Positions 8,989 to 17,500 of a stretch of DNA of 64,000 bases are shown one piece after another. The notes under the pieces are model-generated. The model was not told the origin of the DNA. It did not search any database and saw nothing but the letters and a program-made list of their open reading frames with translations. Numbering within the stretch: the stretch's first letter is position 1; each line of letters starts with the position of its first letter. Source of the stretch: Polaribacter filamentus (GTDB taxonomy: Bacteria > Bacteroidota > Bacteroidia > Flavobacteriales > Flavobacteriaceae); contig NZ_MQUA01000013.1 in assembly GCF_002943715.1 (NCBI RefSeq), forward strand, positions 1-64,000. The letters are read 5' to 3'. Both the position numbers and the translations under genes were made by a program.

Positions 8989-10369
8989 TTAGTTTACTAT
9001 TCTAAACGTTAAGGGAGTAAGAACACGAGTTGTCCCATCATCCATTGTTACATTAATTAAATTAATCACTAAAAAATCATTTTTATCAAGTTTGGCAATT
9101 ATTTCTTGTGCAGGTGACTGAAAAACTTCGCCATAATTCAAAGCAGCCGCCACTTCGATACCATTATTGATTCGTGATATTTTAAAATTGTTTATTTTAC
9201 CAGGGAAATAGGATAAATAATTGATTTTTAAAATCCCTTCTAATCGTTCCGCTTGTAACAGTTCGTCCTTGTTTATAATGTTGTCTTCGAAACCTTTACC
9301 CACAATCCTTACAACTGGGTCTGGGATGTAGCCTACTTTTAAATTTCTTTCAAACAATAAATTAGAGCCATTTCTTTTGTCGTAAAATTTAAGAGAGTAA
9401 TTGCCTGGTTCTCTGAATACAGTGACATATTGGTTTTTTTGATGTTTGTTTTAACCTGTGGGTTAATTTCTATATCAAATTCAGAATCCATTTTAAATTT
9501 AAAATCAGATAACAACGTATAGGGAATTCCAGCAAAAATATTTTCTGTATTCAAGGACTGAAGTATACCTTTGAATAATTCATCAACAACCTGAGTGCTC
9601 TCTGAAACAGCGCGTTCCCCTCTTTTAAAATTTTATCATCATCGTAATATTCAACTTCTGATTTTAACACGTACAGTTTTGGGTTGAAAGGAGAGAAGTA
9701 TGTTGCTGAATAATTAATTTCTTTGAGGGTAGCTTCGTTGTATAGTAACTTTGATTTTGCCAACAAAACCTTTATTCTAACGAGTTGCATGTAGCTAATG
9801 GCAGTTGGTTTTTTGTAAAACAAATAGTCTTCCCAATCAGCTTCTTTACCTTTAATTGTTTTGATTATTTTTTTTACGGGAATATTTTGAAATAAAGGAT
9901 CTTGAATAGAGTCTAATTGGTATTCAGAAAACGAAATAAATTCTTTAAGTTCAAACAGGTTTTTTTTTAGTAGGGGGACGAATTTATCCTTTTTAAGTAT
10001 GTTTTCAACAGCAGTCCGATTATTGAATTCTTTGACAATAGATTTTCCCTTTTGTCCTAATTGATTATTTAGAGAATCAATTATATCCTTAATTAAATTT
10101 TGACTTTCTTCAATACGATTGCTTATTTTTAAGTAACTAGCAGCCTTTGGGATCTTTAACAACTGCTCTTTATTATGTAATATGACATCTTCGCTAACAT
10201 TGATTTTTTTGTCTTCTTCCTCAAATATCTCTTCAAAAGATCTAATGGTGTATAAATTAGAGTCTAACAAAGAAACTTTTATGGAAATGACGGAAAAACA
10301 AATAAAGACTATATACAATAGACCAATAATTTTATTCCGTTTAGAATCACTATTTTCTGATGCAGACAT
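8989..10369 (-). pseudogene. GldM/PorM-like motor subunit broken by two homopolymer frameshifts (possibly intact in the cell)
   Basis: Three overlapping frames together make one GldM-like protein. The N-terminus (LLYIVFICFSVISIKVS after a short basic leader with Arg11) matches the single membrane helix of GldM. The C-terminal frame starts its last domain with VGYIPDPVVRIVGKG, the IPDP hallmark of the GldM C-terminal domains. Adding one base in the C run at 9617-9620 joins the first break and restores EGERAVSESTQVVDELF. Adding one base in the seven-T run at 9434-9440 joins the second and restores NQYVTVFREPGNYSLKFYDK. The corrected protein is about 460 residues against about 510-520 for canonical GldM. 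It starts 4 bases after the GldL-like gene, as gldL-gldM do in T9SS loci. Both lesions being homopolymer losses favours sequencing error over decay. Confidence 0.8.
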
Positions 10370-10373
10370 ATGT

Positions 10374-11810
10374 TTATTTGCTAAACTGTTTGTGTAATAA
10401 AATGAATGCTATTTGTCCAGCCTTGGGCTTGCCTTCTTGACGGGTCGCTATATAGCGATTCATTTTTTGATGAAGCTCTGTTATAGTGTTAAATTCGTCT
10501 AATCCAAACAATTTTCGAACTCGTTCTACTTCCCTCATTTCATTAGATGAAGTCAGTTCCATAACACTTTCAAAGTAGTTTATTATCCCAAGTTGATCAC
10601 TAGAAAACAAATCAGTAATATTTAAGTTATATTCATTTTGATCACCAAAATAAATTTGACTGTCATTAAAGTATACGACATCTTGTAAACGAAGAATTGT
10701 TTTTTGATCGATTTTTAAAGAAAGTAATTTGTTCAAGTTTTCTTTAGCAGTGTTTGTGTTATCTAATGCCAATAAAATTTTGATCAAAGGAACTAATACG
10801 TCCAACTCTTTCTTAGTTTTCATGTTGAATTCCACATGCCCTATTTTAATGATCAAATACATTTTTAAAGTGTCAGACAATTGAATTGTTAGTTCAGCTA
10901 AATCAGTTAGTTTGACTAAGTCTTGTACTTCTAGGTCATCAACTAAATACCGCACTAACTCCTCTCCTTTAAGAGCTATTAAAGGCTCTAAAACACTCAT
11001 GACAGGTGCTTTAACAAGCTTATGGTTATAATGAGATTTGATGTAATTAGACACCAGTGAAGACTCTTCAAAATACACTTGACTTTCTCCATTTTTTCTA
11101 CTTCTGATTAATATTTTATTATTTATTTCTGATAAGATAAATTTGGAAAGGAAATCTTTAAACTTGACAAGTTTAAACGAATTTATAAGTAAGCTCAAGC
11201 TTTCTCGACTCATTTTTACTGGTTTAACTAAAATTAAATCACTGAAAGAGTATTCAGGAAGTTCGATTGGAGAGTTTTTCAGAAATAAGTAATCTGATTT
11301 TTCAGGTAAATTTTTACCAAATAGTTCATGAATTAAGTTTTTAAGCGAGTTGTATTCATCTTTTGGGAGAATAAACCATTCTAGTTGAAAATAGAAATCA
11401 TCTGAAATATTAAAATATTTAAGTTTTTTAAAATTTGACATAGTATATTCTTCAGTTTGTAATTTATCAAGAATCGTTGATTTTGTGGTGCTGCTTAATT
11501 CTGATTCATTGCCTATTTGTATAGTTTTGTCTGGACTGATGAGTGCTTCATCATCGTTTTTGGTTTGCTTTCCTGTTGCAAGATTATCAGCCATTTTTGA
11601 AAGCGTCGTTTCAGTAGCTACTTTCTTTGATTTCGATACTTCAATGAATCGTATAGATGATACTCCAAATACAAGTGCTTCTATACTTAAACCCATTGTT
11701 ATAAGTAAATCTTGTGAAGGCCATTCCAAAATCTTAGCAATAACCCCTATAAGTATAACAACTGCAGCAGAACTAAAGAAAAAATTGAAAATATCAAACT
11801 TTTTTTTCAT
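10374..11810 (-). CDS. GldL-like motor subunit with a long unrecognised cytoplasmic extension
   Basis: The first 55 residues form two membrane helices with the GldL pattern: AAVVILIGVIAKILEW, then ITMGLSIEALVFGVSSI. Glu44 aligns with the Glu49 of Flavobacterium johnsoniae GldL that is essential for proton-driven motion, and Lys26 is kept too. Canonical GldL is about 215 residues; this protein has 478. The extra roughly 400 residues (starting NFKKLKYFNISDD and ending QIAFILLHKQFSK) look soluble and mostly helical and match no family I know. It heads the operon, 4 bases before the GldM-like gene, 248 bases from the divergent regulator. I infer a cytoplasmic-membrane rotary-type motor stator with a new regulatory or docking domain. 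Confidence 0.75.
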   Translation of the reverse strand: MKKKFDIFNFFFSSAAVVILIGVIAKILEWPSQDLLITMGLSIEALVFGVSSIRFIEVSKSKKVATETTLSKMADNLATGKQTKNDDEALISPDKTIQIGNESELSSTTKSTILDKLQTEEYTMSNFKKLKYFNISDDFYFQLEWFILPKDEYNSLKNLIHELFGKNLPEKSDYLFLKNSPIELPEYSFSDLILVKPVKMSRESLSLLINSFKLVKFKDFLSKFILSEINNKILIRSRKNGESQVYFEESSLVSNYIKSHYNHKLVKAPVMSVLEPLIALKGEELVRYLVDDLEVQDLVKLTDLAELTIQLSDTLKMYLIIKIGHVEFNMKTKKELDVLVPLIKILLALDNTNTAKENLNKLLSLKIDQKTILRLQDVVYFNDSQIYFGDQNEYNLNITDLFSSDQLGIINYFESVMELTSSNEMREVERVRKLFGLDEFNTITELHQKMNRYIATRQEGKPKAGQIAFILLHKQFSK

Positions 11811-11848
11811 GGATAGAGTTTTAAAAATTATTTAAAATTAAATTCCCG

Positions 11849-11856
11849 CAAATTTA
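11849..11856 (-). promoter_or_regulatory. Candidate -7 box for the GldL-like operon
   Basis: Read on the minus strand, TAAATTTG fits the Bacteroidota TAnnTTTG -7 consensus and sits 39 bases before the start codon. No convincing -33 TTG element is seen at the normal distance, so activation by the divergent AraC-type regulator is possible. Confidence 0.4.
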
Positions 11857-11998
11857 GAATAGATTGTTTGATTTTATTTCACTTTCCTAAAGAAATAAGT
11901 GTCAGAAAGTATTTTTTGATACTATTAGAACCATATAATGATGTGTTTTTTATGTTAAAAAAACATAACATATTAACCGAAAAAAACATAAAATAAAA

Positions 11999-12006
11999 TA
12001 TATTTG
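11999..12006 (+). promoter_or_regulatory. Candidate -7 box for the AraC-type regulator gene
   Basis: TATATTTG matches the TAnnTTTG consensus and lies 53 bases upstream of the chosen TTG start. The intergenic segment 11930-12000 also holds repeated AAAACATAA/TATGTT words that could be operator half-sites. Confidence 0.4.
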
Positions 12007-12058
12007 TATTTAATTATACATACTTTATATTTTAACAATTAATGGAATAAGTAATATT

Positions 12059-13168
12059 TTGGTTCAAGATTTAAAATTTTCGCTTTCTATTTTTCTTATA
12101 TTGTTTTTGGGAGTCATCCTCTATCGATTGATGCATGCAATAACTCCCCGAAATAAAATGCATTTATCCTACTTTTTAGGGCATGTTGCGTTGACTTTTT
12201 TGATTTGTTTTTTAGGGTTTCTGTTCTTCTTAAAACTATCTCCGTTTCCGGTGGAAATTATTCTTTTATATAAACAGTTGAGCTTGATATTCTTATTCCT
12301 ATTTTCAAAGTCTATTTTTTCTCAAATACGGCCAAAAGTGCCAAAAGTAATTATCCTGGTTTTTTTAATAAGTTTAGCGCTTTTTGTTTTTAATTTTATG
12401 GGGTATAGAATATTGTTGCCAGTGACTTTCGGTATAAACCCTGGCTTTAATCCGGGCACGCTTACAATACTGTATAGAGATACTGCACTTTTTTCTTGGA
12501 TTGCGAACTTACTGTTAGTTGTCTTATTAATTTTCAATTTTGTGAGCGCATTGAAGCGCTTTAAGAAGCAAACAAAACAAGTAAAGGCTTTTGTAATGTA
12601 TTTCTCTTTCTACGTTTCAATCATATTAATAAACTTAACAATTGCTCTTATATTACAATTTTTTTTCAGAAACCATTCTAGTGCTAAAGAGTTCACTACT
12701 CTATTTCGACTGCTTTTAATATTTGAGTTTTTATTTCCTTTAATAATTCCTAGCTTTTTGTCTAGCATTGCAAATGTTACTTTCACTAATCAAGACGATT
12801 CTAATTTAGCTCATGAAAATCAAGCTTTTGACCGCTTAACACATGTAGTAATGGTTAATAAATTATTTTTAGAATGCGATTTTTCATTAGCAAAAATGCA
12901 ATTCCACTCAAATTTAAGCGCCAAAACAATTAGAGATGCTTTAAAAAAATCTGATTTTGAGAACTTTAAATCATTTTTAAAGCACCAGCGTGTTATGTAT
13001 GCCAAAGATCTTATTAATGGGGGTTATCTAAATAAGCACACTATTAATTCGCTTTCTATTGATTCTGGTTTTTCCTCGCCTGTAACCTTTTTTAGGGCAT
13101 TTAAAAATATAACGAATCAAACGCCATTATCCTATAGCAGGCAGAACAATCGGTTGCCTAATCTATAG
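12059..13168 (+). CDS. Membrane-anchored AraC-family transcriptional regulator
   Basis: About 240 residues with roughly seven hydrophobic helices (for example FSLSIFLILFLGVILYRLM near the start and FRLLLIFEFLFPLIIPSF) precede a C-terminal AraC-type double helix-turn-helix near residues 270-365. The pattern AKTIRDALKKSDFENFKSFL followed by INSLSIDSGFSSPVTFFRAF is the diagnostic second helix-turn-helix. The frame opens with TTG; the first ATG is 24 codons later and would cut the first helix, so I prefer TTG, though this is uncertain. It is divergent from the GldLM-like operon across 248 bases, the usual arrangement for a local regulator. A role as a membrane sensor controlling that operon is inferred. 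Confidence 0.75.
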   Translation: MVQDLKFSLSIFLILFLGVILYRLMHAITPRNKMHLSYFLGHVALTFLICFLGFLFFLKLSPFPVEIILLYKQLSLIFLFLFSKSIFSQIRPKVPKVIILVFLISLALFVFNFMGYRILLPVTFGINPGFNPGTLTILYRDTALFSWIANLLLVVLLIFNFVSALKRFKKQTKQVKAFVMYFSFYVSIILINLTIALILQFFFRNHSSAKEFTTLFRLLLIFEFLFPLIIPSFLSSIANVTFTNQDDSNLAHENQAFDRLTHVVMVNKLFLECDFSLAKMQFHSNLSAKTIRDALKKSDFENFKSFLKHQRVMYAKDLINGGYLNKHTINSLSIDSGFSSPVTFFRAFKNITNQTPLSYSRQNNRLPNL

Positions 13169-13288
13169 TAGTAATTGGTCCGTACAAAACATCTCGTGTT
13201 TCGATATACTTTTTAGCTAAATTGCTTTTTGTTTGTCGTCATGGTGAAAGGTGAAGTTACAATTTGGTCTCTGTTGGTAAAAAATAAT

Positions 13289-14338
13289 GGCTAAGTTCAA
13301 AAAAGTATATTGTTTATAGCTATTTCTTTGAATTGTATCCAGACTTGATTAGAAGCTAATGCAATACTAGCAAGTGTTGCCATTTTATTGGTCTTATTCT
13401 TTATTTTTTCTAGTACCAAAAACCAGTTTAAACAATTTTGCAGATATTTAGTTGCTACACCATTAAAGGATTCCATAAATTTCCTCAATCTCATATCCAT
13501 ATTATTCACATTCTGAACATGATATATTTTATCAACTGTTTTCTGTCCTTTTGATGCGTTGAACTTCTTATGAATAATTGTATTAGATTTTGCAAAGGCA
13601 TCATAACTTCTATGACTGTCGCTGCAAAGTACTGTTGCTTTATCGAGCTTACCTTGATACACCTTGTTTAGGTCTTTTTTACTAATTCGTCCTGTTGTAA
13701 CCACTTCAAAATCCTTATTTCCAGAACGATCGCAGGTAGCAATTACGGCTACTTTTTCATTAGATATACCTGCTTTGCTTGCTTTTTCTCCTCGTTTCTT
13801 AGGTTTTCTTTCTAAAGTACGATTCCCTTTTTCTGAAATTGGAAAAAACAAATCATCACTCTCTACAATACCTTCAAATTCGGATACTGAAACGCTAGAA
13901 AATGAGGTTAATAATTTATGACGCCAATCAAATGAGGTCTGAATTGAGATTCCTGTTTCCTTTGCACTTTTTCTAATACTATAGCCCGATAGTAAACAAT
14001 AAAGATACTTGTTAATCTTGTCTTTCTTTTTTAATGCAAACCAAAATTTCCCGGTCGTTTCACTAAAGTTTTTACCACAACCATTACACAAATAGCGTTG
14101 TACGCCTTTTAGTTTACCATTTGCACGTATGCGTTCGCTTTTACAATGAGGACAAGTAACTGCTTTTCGTTCTTTATCTTCTTCTAAATGTGAACCCGAT
14201 GTTGATAAAGACAGTAAAGAGTTTACAATATCTTGTTGGATAATTAAGCTACTGCTCAAAAAATAATCTCTAAAATCAGATGGTATCATAAATGTTCTTT
14301 TTTGCTAAGATAAAACATATGTATTTTAGAACTTAGTG
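13289..14338. mobile_element. IS1595-type insertion sequence, about 1.05 kb
   Basis: The element encloses one transposase gene. Candidate terminal inverted repeats are CTAAGTTC at 13291-13298 and GAACTTAG at 14329-14336. Partial matching extends inward for about 20 more bases (AAAA, TATAT and GTTTAT blocks). The exact ends are uncertain and I could not find a matching target-site duplication (8 bp is usual for this family), so the boundaries may be off by a few bases or the copy may be old. Confidence 0.7.
13297..14289 (-). CDS. IS1595-family (ISXO2-like) transposase
   Basis: A 330-residue transposase with an N-terminal zinc ribbon: CPHC at residues 46-49 and CNGC at 68-71. The catalytic part carries VESDDLFF (first Asp), LCSDSHRSY (second Asp) and a late segment HVQNVNNMDMRLRKFMESF then TKYLQNCLNWF, typical of the ISXO2-like group. 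The frame is complete with no internal stop, so it may be active. It stands between the AraC-type regulator and degenerate sequence. A different, badly decayed IS1595 relative is present at 53.4-53.9 kb. Confidence 0.9.
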   Translation of the reverse strand: MIPSDFRDYFLSSSLIIQQDIVNSLLSLSTSGSHLEEDKERKAVTCPHCKSERIRANGKLKGVQRYLCNGCGKNFSETTGKFWFALKKKDKINKYLYCLLSGYSIRKSAKETGISIQTSFDWRHKLLTSFSSVSVSEFEGIVESDDLFFPISEKGNRTLERKPKKRGEKASKAGISNEKVAVIATCDRSGNKDFEVVTTGRISKKDLNKVYQGKLDKATVLCSDSHRSYDAFAKSNTIIHKKFNASKGQKTVDKIYHVQNVNNMDMRLRKFMESFNGVATKYLQNCLNWFLVLEKIKNKTNKMATLASIALASNQVWIQFKEIAINNILF

Positions 14339-14454
14339 ATTAAAGTTTATGAAGTATGAATTAATACAAATCAATTATTAATTATCTCACATAACGAGAT
14401 TATTAATTGAAAAAGATTGTTAACCATTTTAAAAAAGGTTGATTAATCAAATAA

Positions 14455-14642
14455 ACTGTCAATATTAAACGTGTTTCTTTAAGTGCTCAAGTTGAAATCT
14501 ATGATGCTATTGGAAGAAGAGTATATCATCACAAATTAGTGTAAATAGAAACACCTTTGATGTTTCAGAATTAAAAGGGATATATTTAATAAACATTCTT
14601 TCTCAAGAAAAAAGGATAATTAAAATTATGGTGATTAAATAA
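14455..14642 (+). pseudogene. Orphan T9SS type A sorting-domain fragment
   Basis: Translation from 14455 gives AQVEIYDAIGRRVYHHKL and then a stop. The next frame continues NTFDVSELKGIYLINILSQ and ends KRIIKIMVIK followed by a stop at 14640. Together these are the last 55-60 residues of a T9SS type A C-terminal domain, with one frameshift near 14540. No upstream body is left. The IS1595 element lies immediately before it, so insertion or deletion probably removed the rest of the gene. No other feature is visible in 14339-14765. Confidence 0.65.
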
Positions 14643-14765
14643 CGGCTATAACCACTAAACTATAAAATCTATGAGGATTTCTGCAAGTAGGCGAGTACTG
14701 GCAATTAATTATGTACTGTGTTAGCATTTCGTTATTTTTTAAATAGCTTTATCATTTTAGGATTC

Positions 14766-15539
14766 TTAATACTTTTCTTTAAGTTCTTTTTCAATTATTT
14801 CTATTAACTTATTGGTGTCTTCTTTTAGTGAGATGCATTTAGTTAAATCGATTCTTTGATTTATACGAAATTTTTCAATACCCAGTTGTAAATCATTGTA
14901 ATTTTTAGAATTCTTGTCGAAAACCCAAGGATAATTATGCAAACTAAATGTTTCTGGACTGAATCTATGGTCATTTGTTAGATTAATCATTGCTCCTAGA
15001 TATAAATCATGCCCCTTAACCCCCATATTCTTCCACATTTCGTTATAATATTTTTCACGCTCGTAACGTTTGTAATAATCTTTTACTGCTTTGACTAAGC
15101 TATCAGAACCAAATGAATATAATTTTCCAGTATTTAGAAGCTCCTCATAAGTGGCATCATTGAGATTTAATTGTGATGAACCTAAATACATATCATTATT
15201 TAATAAAAACTCATAATCTGATTTTTCTAAACCTTTCGAAAAACGAGGTAGAATGTAAAGACAATTTTTCACTACACTATCTAAACCTATGCTTGTATTA
15301 CTTGGAAAAGCTAAAAAGTCTAATCTATTTATATTTGAATTCAATTCCTGAATTAGTTTTACGAGATATACCTCATTACTTTTTCCTAGGTTTCGCTCTA
15401 TATTCCAAGAACTGATACTTAAGGCTAATAAGATTCCAATAACAACAAGTATAATTTCTCCGATAGCGTATTTTAAATACTTTCCAGTTTTATTTTTTTC
15501 CATAAGGTCGTATCGTATTTTTCTAAAGAATTTTATCAT
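14766..15539 (-). CDS. DUF6090 family membrane protein
   Basis: A 257-residue protein starting MIKFFRKIRYDLMEKNKTGK, followed by one membrane helix IILVVIGILLALSISSW (about residues 28-44). This is the conserved opening of the DUF6090 family, common in marine flavobacteria. The remainder is a soluble, mostly helical domain with several aromatic residues (YKRYEREKYYNEMWKNMG), predicted to lie outside the cytoplasm. The function is unknown. It stands alone in an AT-rich accessory stretch, with the IS1595 element and decayed genes on either side. Confidence 0.8.
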   Translation of the reverse strand: MIKFFRKIRYDLMEKNKTGKYLKYAIGEIILVVIGILLALSISSWNIERNLGKSNEVYLVKLIQELNSNINRLDFLAFPSNTSIGLDSVVKNCLYILPRFSKGLEKSDYEFLLNNDMYLGSSQLNLNDATYEELLNTGKLYSFGSDSLVKAVKDYYKRYEREKYYNEMWKNMGVKGHDLYLGAMINLTNDHRFSPETFSLHNYPWVFDKNSKNYNDLQLGIEKFRINQRIDLTKCISLKEDTNKLIEIIEKELKEKY

Positions 15540-16232
15540 TATTTAGCGTTGAGTGTAATAAAGCATAATAAGTTAGCATGCATTTTTTTTTAAGTACGAA
15601 AGATAATGAAAAGGGAAGTTAATAATTAACTAAACCGAAAGATAATAACCATATCCTAAATAAAAAACAAGTTTATTAACCAAGGCACAGAAATCGACTG
15701 GACATCAATCTATTTTGGAATAGTGAATTAAAGATTTAAAGTACGTCTTCAATAAAATTGTAAATTATAGCTGTAAAATCAAAAAACATGATACATAAAA
15801 GTAACTATTCTATTCCTAAATATGCTCTTATAAAGCCGATTTTATTTATTTATGATATGGATATTAAATTTTTTATTATTAGATATTTGATAAGTCCTAA
15901 ACCCCTAAAAAGGATAATATAAGAGGTGACATTAAGTCAAGTTTCAATAAATCGGTTAAAAAATATTCGTTTAACCTGCTTTCTATTATAAAATAAACTT
16001 TTCTATAAACTTAAATTTACGCAATTTTGATGAACTTATTTTTTAAGTTCAAGAAGCTATTATGCTCTATAAAGATCAAGTAAACAGCTGTTTATAAATA
16101 GTTACATTTTTTTGGGTAGTGTTTTGTTTTCCAAAAGAGCTTTTTTCCTTTATCCTTTAAATGAAAAGGCATGAATAAATTAATAATAAAATCAAAATAA
16201 ATTTTATTTGTGGTTTCTAATTTAGAAAATAA
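15540..16232. other. AT-rich intergenic stretch without recognisable genes
   Basis: About 690 bases with frequent stops in all frames. I see no tRNA, repeat, hairpin terminator or protein remnant that I can support. It probably represents decayed accessory DNA between the DUF6090 gene and a lipoprotein pseudogene. Confidence 0.5.
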
Positions 16233-16756
16233 AATAAAATTATAACGTATATTTCTTTACTATTTTTAACTGTACCGGCTTGTTTTTTAAGAAGTTAAAA
16301 TCAAGATTTAAAAATTGAATTTGCATCACTACGGGAAAGAAGTTTAGGCTTAAAACAAAATATGGTGCTTTTTAATCGGAATTTTGAAGATTTTACTTTG
16401 CCAATTTGGCAAAAAGTAAAAAGAGGTGATAGATTTATTGTTAATTATAAAAATCCAACATATATAAAACAGTTTGGGTATAACTTTAATAATGAGATTT
16501 ATGAAGTTATTGGGAAAATAATTTTGAAATTTTCCCTAAAAAGATAGCTCAAGGGTATTATAAAAATGATATCGCTTTGTTTATTACTGGAACACAATTT
16601 GAAGCTATTGAAGAATACTTGGATAAAGAGTGTGAAGTACAAACTTTAAAGTTTTTGCTCTGGAGAGAAATTTGGGACAATAAGGATAAACTTATTTATG
16701 GAATGGTAAAGGAAATATTGTCACCAAAGGTAACGATTGAAAAATTAGAAAATTAA
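16233..16756 (+). pseudogene. Decayed small lipoprotein gene
   Basis: One frame reads ITYISLLFLTVPACFLRS, a lipoprotein signal with a VPAC lipobox, then meets a stop (TAA at 16296). It then continues in the same frame NQDLKIEFASLRERSLGL and onward to about 16530. After a frameshift near 16520-16540 the neighbouring frame carries on: KKIAQGYYKNDIALFITGTQ and ends SPKVTIEKLEN with a stop at 16756. No ATG remains in front of the signal sequence. The family is not recognised. One nonsense change, one frameshift and loss of the start argue for a true pseudogene. Confidence 0.55.
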
Positions 16757-16763
16757 TATAATT

Positions 16764-16795
16764 AAAAAGACCTTGCATATGTTCAAGGTCTTTAC
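16764..16795. terminator. Hairpin terminator
   Basis: AAAGACCTTG at 16766-16775 and CAAGGTCTTT at 16784-16793 form a perfect 10-bp stem with an 8-base loop. It lies downstream of the lipoprotein pseudogene (plus) and 130 bases downstream of the prmA-clpS operon (minus). Confidence 0.6.
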
Positions 16796-16925
16796 GCCTA
16801 ACCAAAGTTGGTATAAAAACTAACTACTACTATTTTTTTCTTTCGAATTTTTTTAAGGTCTTCTATCTATAAGGAACTATTAAATTTAATTAGGCACATT
16901 TTATTTTAAAATAAAAATTAGCAGA

Positions 16926-17198
16926 CTAATTTAAATATTGTTTAATTGCCATTCGATGTTCTGGAATACTTTTATCATAATTTTCTACCAGTAACTCTAG
17001 TATTTCGGGCATATTTACACCAACTTCTTTTTTGTTAGCATATTTAGAAACATATAAATTGTAGGTTTCCTCTTTTTTCTCGAAAATTAAAAAATGAGTT
17101 TCATTTAATGCAGTAAATGCAATTTCATTTCCAGAAAATGCGTCAGACTCATCTTTCTTAAAAAGAGAAAATTCATAATATTGTAGAACGTTTTCCAT
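16926..17198 (-). CDS. Hypothetical protein downstream of clpS
   Basis: A 90-residue protein without signal peptide or membrane helix, mildly acidic, containing ALNETHFLIFEKKEETYNLY and ending PEHRMAIKQYLN. I do not recognise the family. It begins 3 bases after clpS and is therefore the last gene of the prmA-clpS-hypothetical operon. A cytoplasmic role linked to ClpS-dependent proteolysis is only suggested by the position. Confidence 0.65.
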   Translation of the reverse strand: MENVLQYYEFSLFKKDESDAFSGNEIAFTALNETHFLIFEKKEETYNLYVSKYANKKEVGVNMPEILELLVENYDKSIPEHRMAIKQYLN

Positions 17199-17201
17199 AA
17201 T

Positions 17202-17477
17202 TTAAATTAATTCTGCGGATAAACCTAATTGTAATAATTTAGAACATCTAGGTTTTAGATCCTTAAGTTCACCCGATTTTACCGTACATTTTCCTTTGTA
17301 ATGGACTAAAGTTGCACATTGTTCTGCTTGTTCAAAAGTATGCTCGCAAACAGAAACTAAAGAATCTATTACAAAATCAAACGTGTTTACATCATCATTA
17401 TGTAAAACTATTTCATGCTGAAAAGTTTCTTGCTCTAAAACAGCTACGTCTTCTTGTATTTTTTCTTTTGTACTCAT
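17202..17477 (-). CDS. clpS: ATP-dependent Clp protease adaptor ClpS
   Basis: A 91-residue protein with the ClpS core: the acidic N-degron-binding segment LHNDDVNTFDFVIDSL (about residues 25-40) followed by the helix EQAEQCATLVHYKGKCTV. ClpS binds proteins with destabilising N-terminal residues and delivers them to ClpAP/ClpCP for degradation in the cytoplasm. The length is normal. It lies 23 bases downstream of prmA, a pairing common in Bacteroidota, and 3 bases upstream of a small hypothetical gene. Confidence 0.95.
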   Translation of the reverse strand: MSTKEKIQEDVAVLEQETFQHEIVLHNDDVNTFDFVIDSLVSVCEHTFEQAEQCATLVHYKGKCTVKSGELKDLKPRCSKLLQLGLSAELI

Positions 17478-17500
17478 ACTATAAAAATAGAGATTATTTT

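Noticed and set aside
10374..11810. Reading the GldLM-like pair as a Zorya- or ExbBD-type defence or transport motor
   Set aside because: The helix pattern, the Glu in IEALVF and the IPDP domain of the partner fit GldL/GldM better, and no helicase, nuclease or TonB is nearby.
12820..13005. Minus-strand open frame inside the AraC-type regulator
   Set aside because: It is antisense to the conserved helix-turn-helix coding region and has no features of its own.
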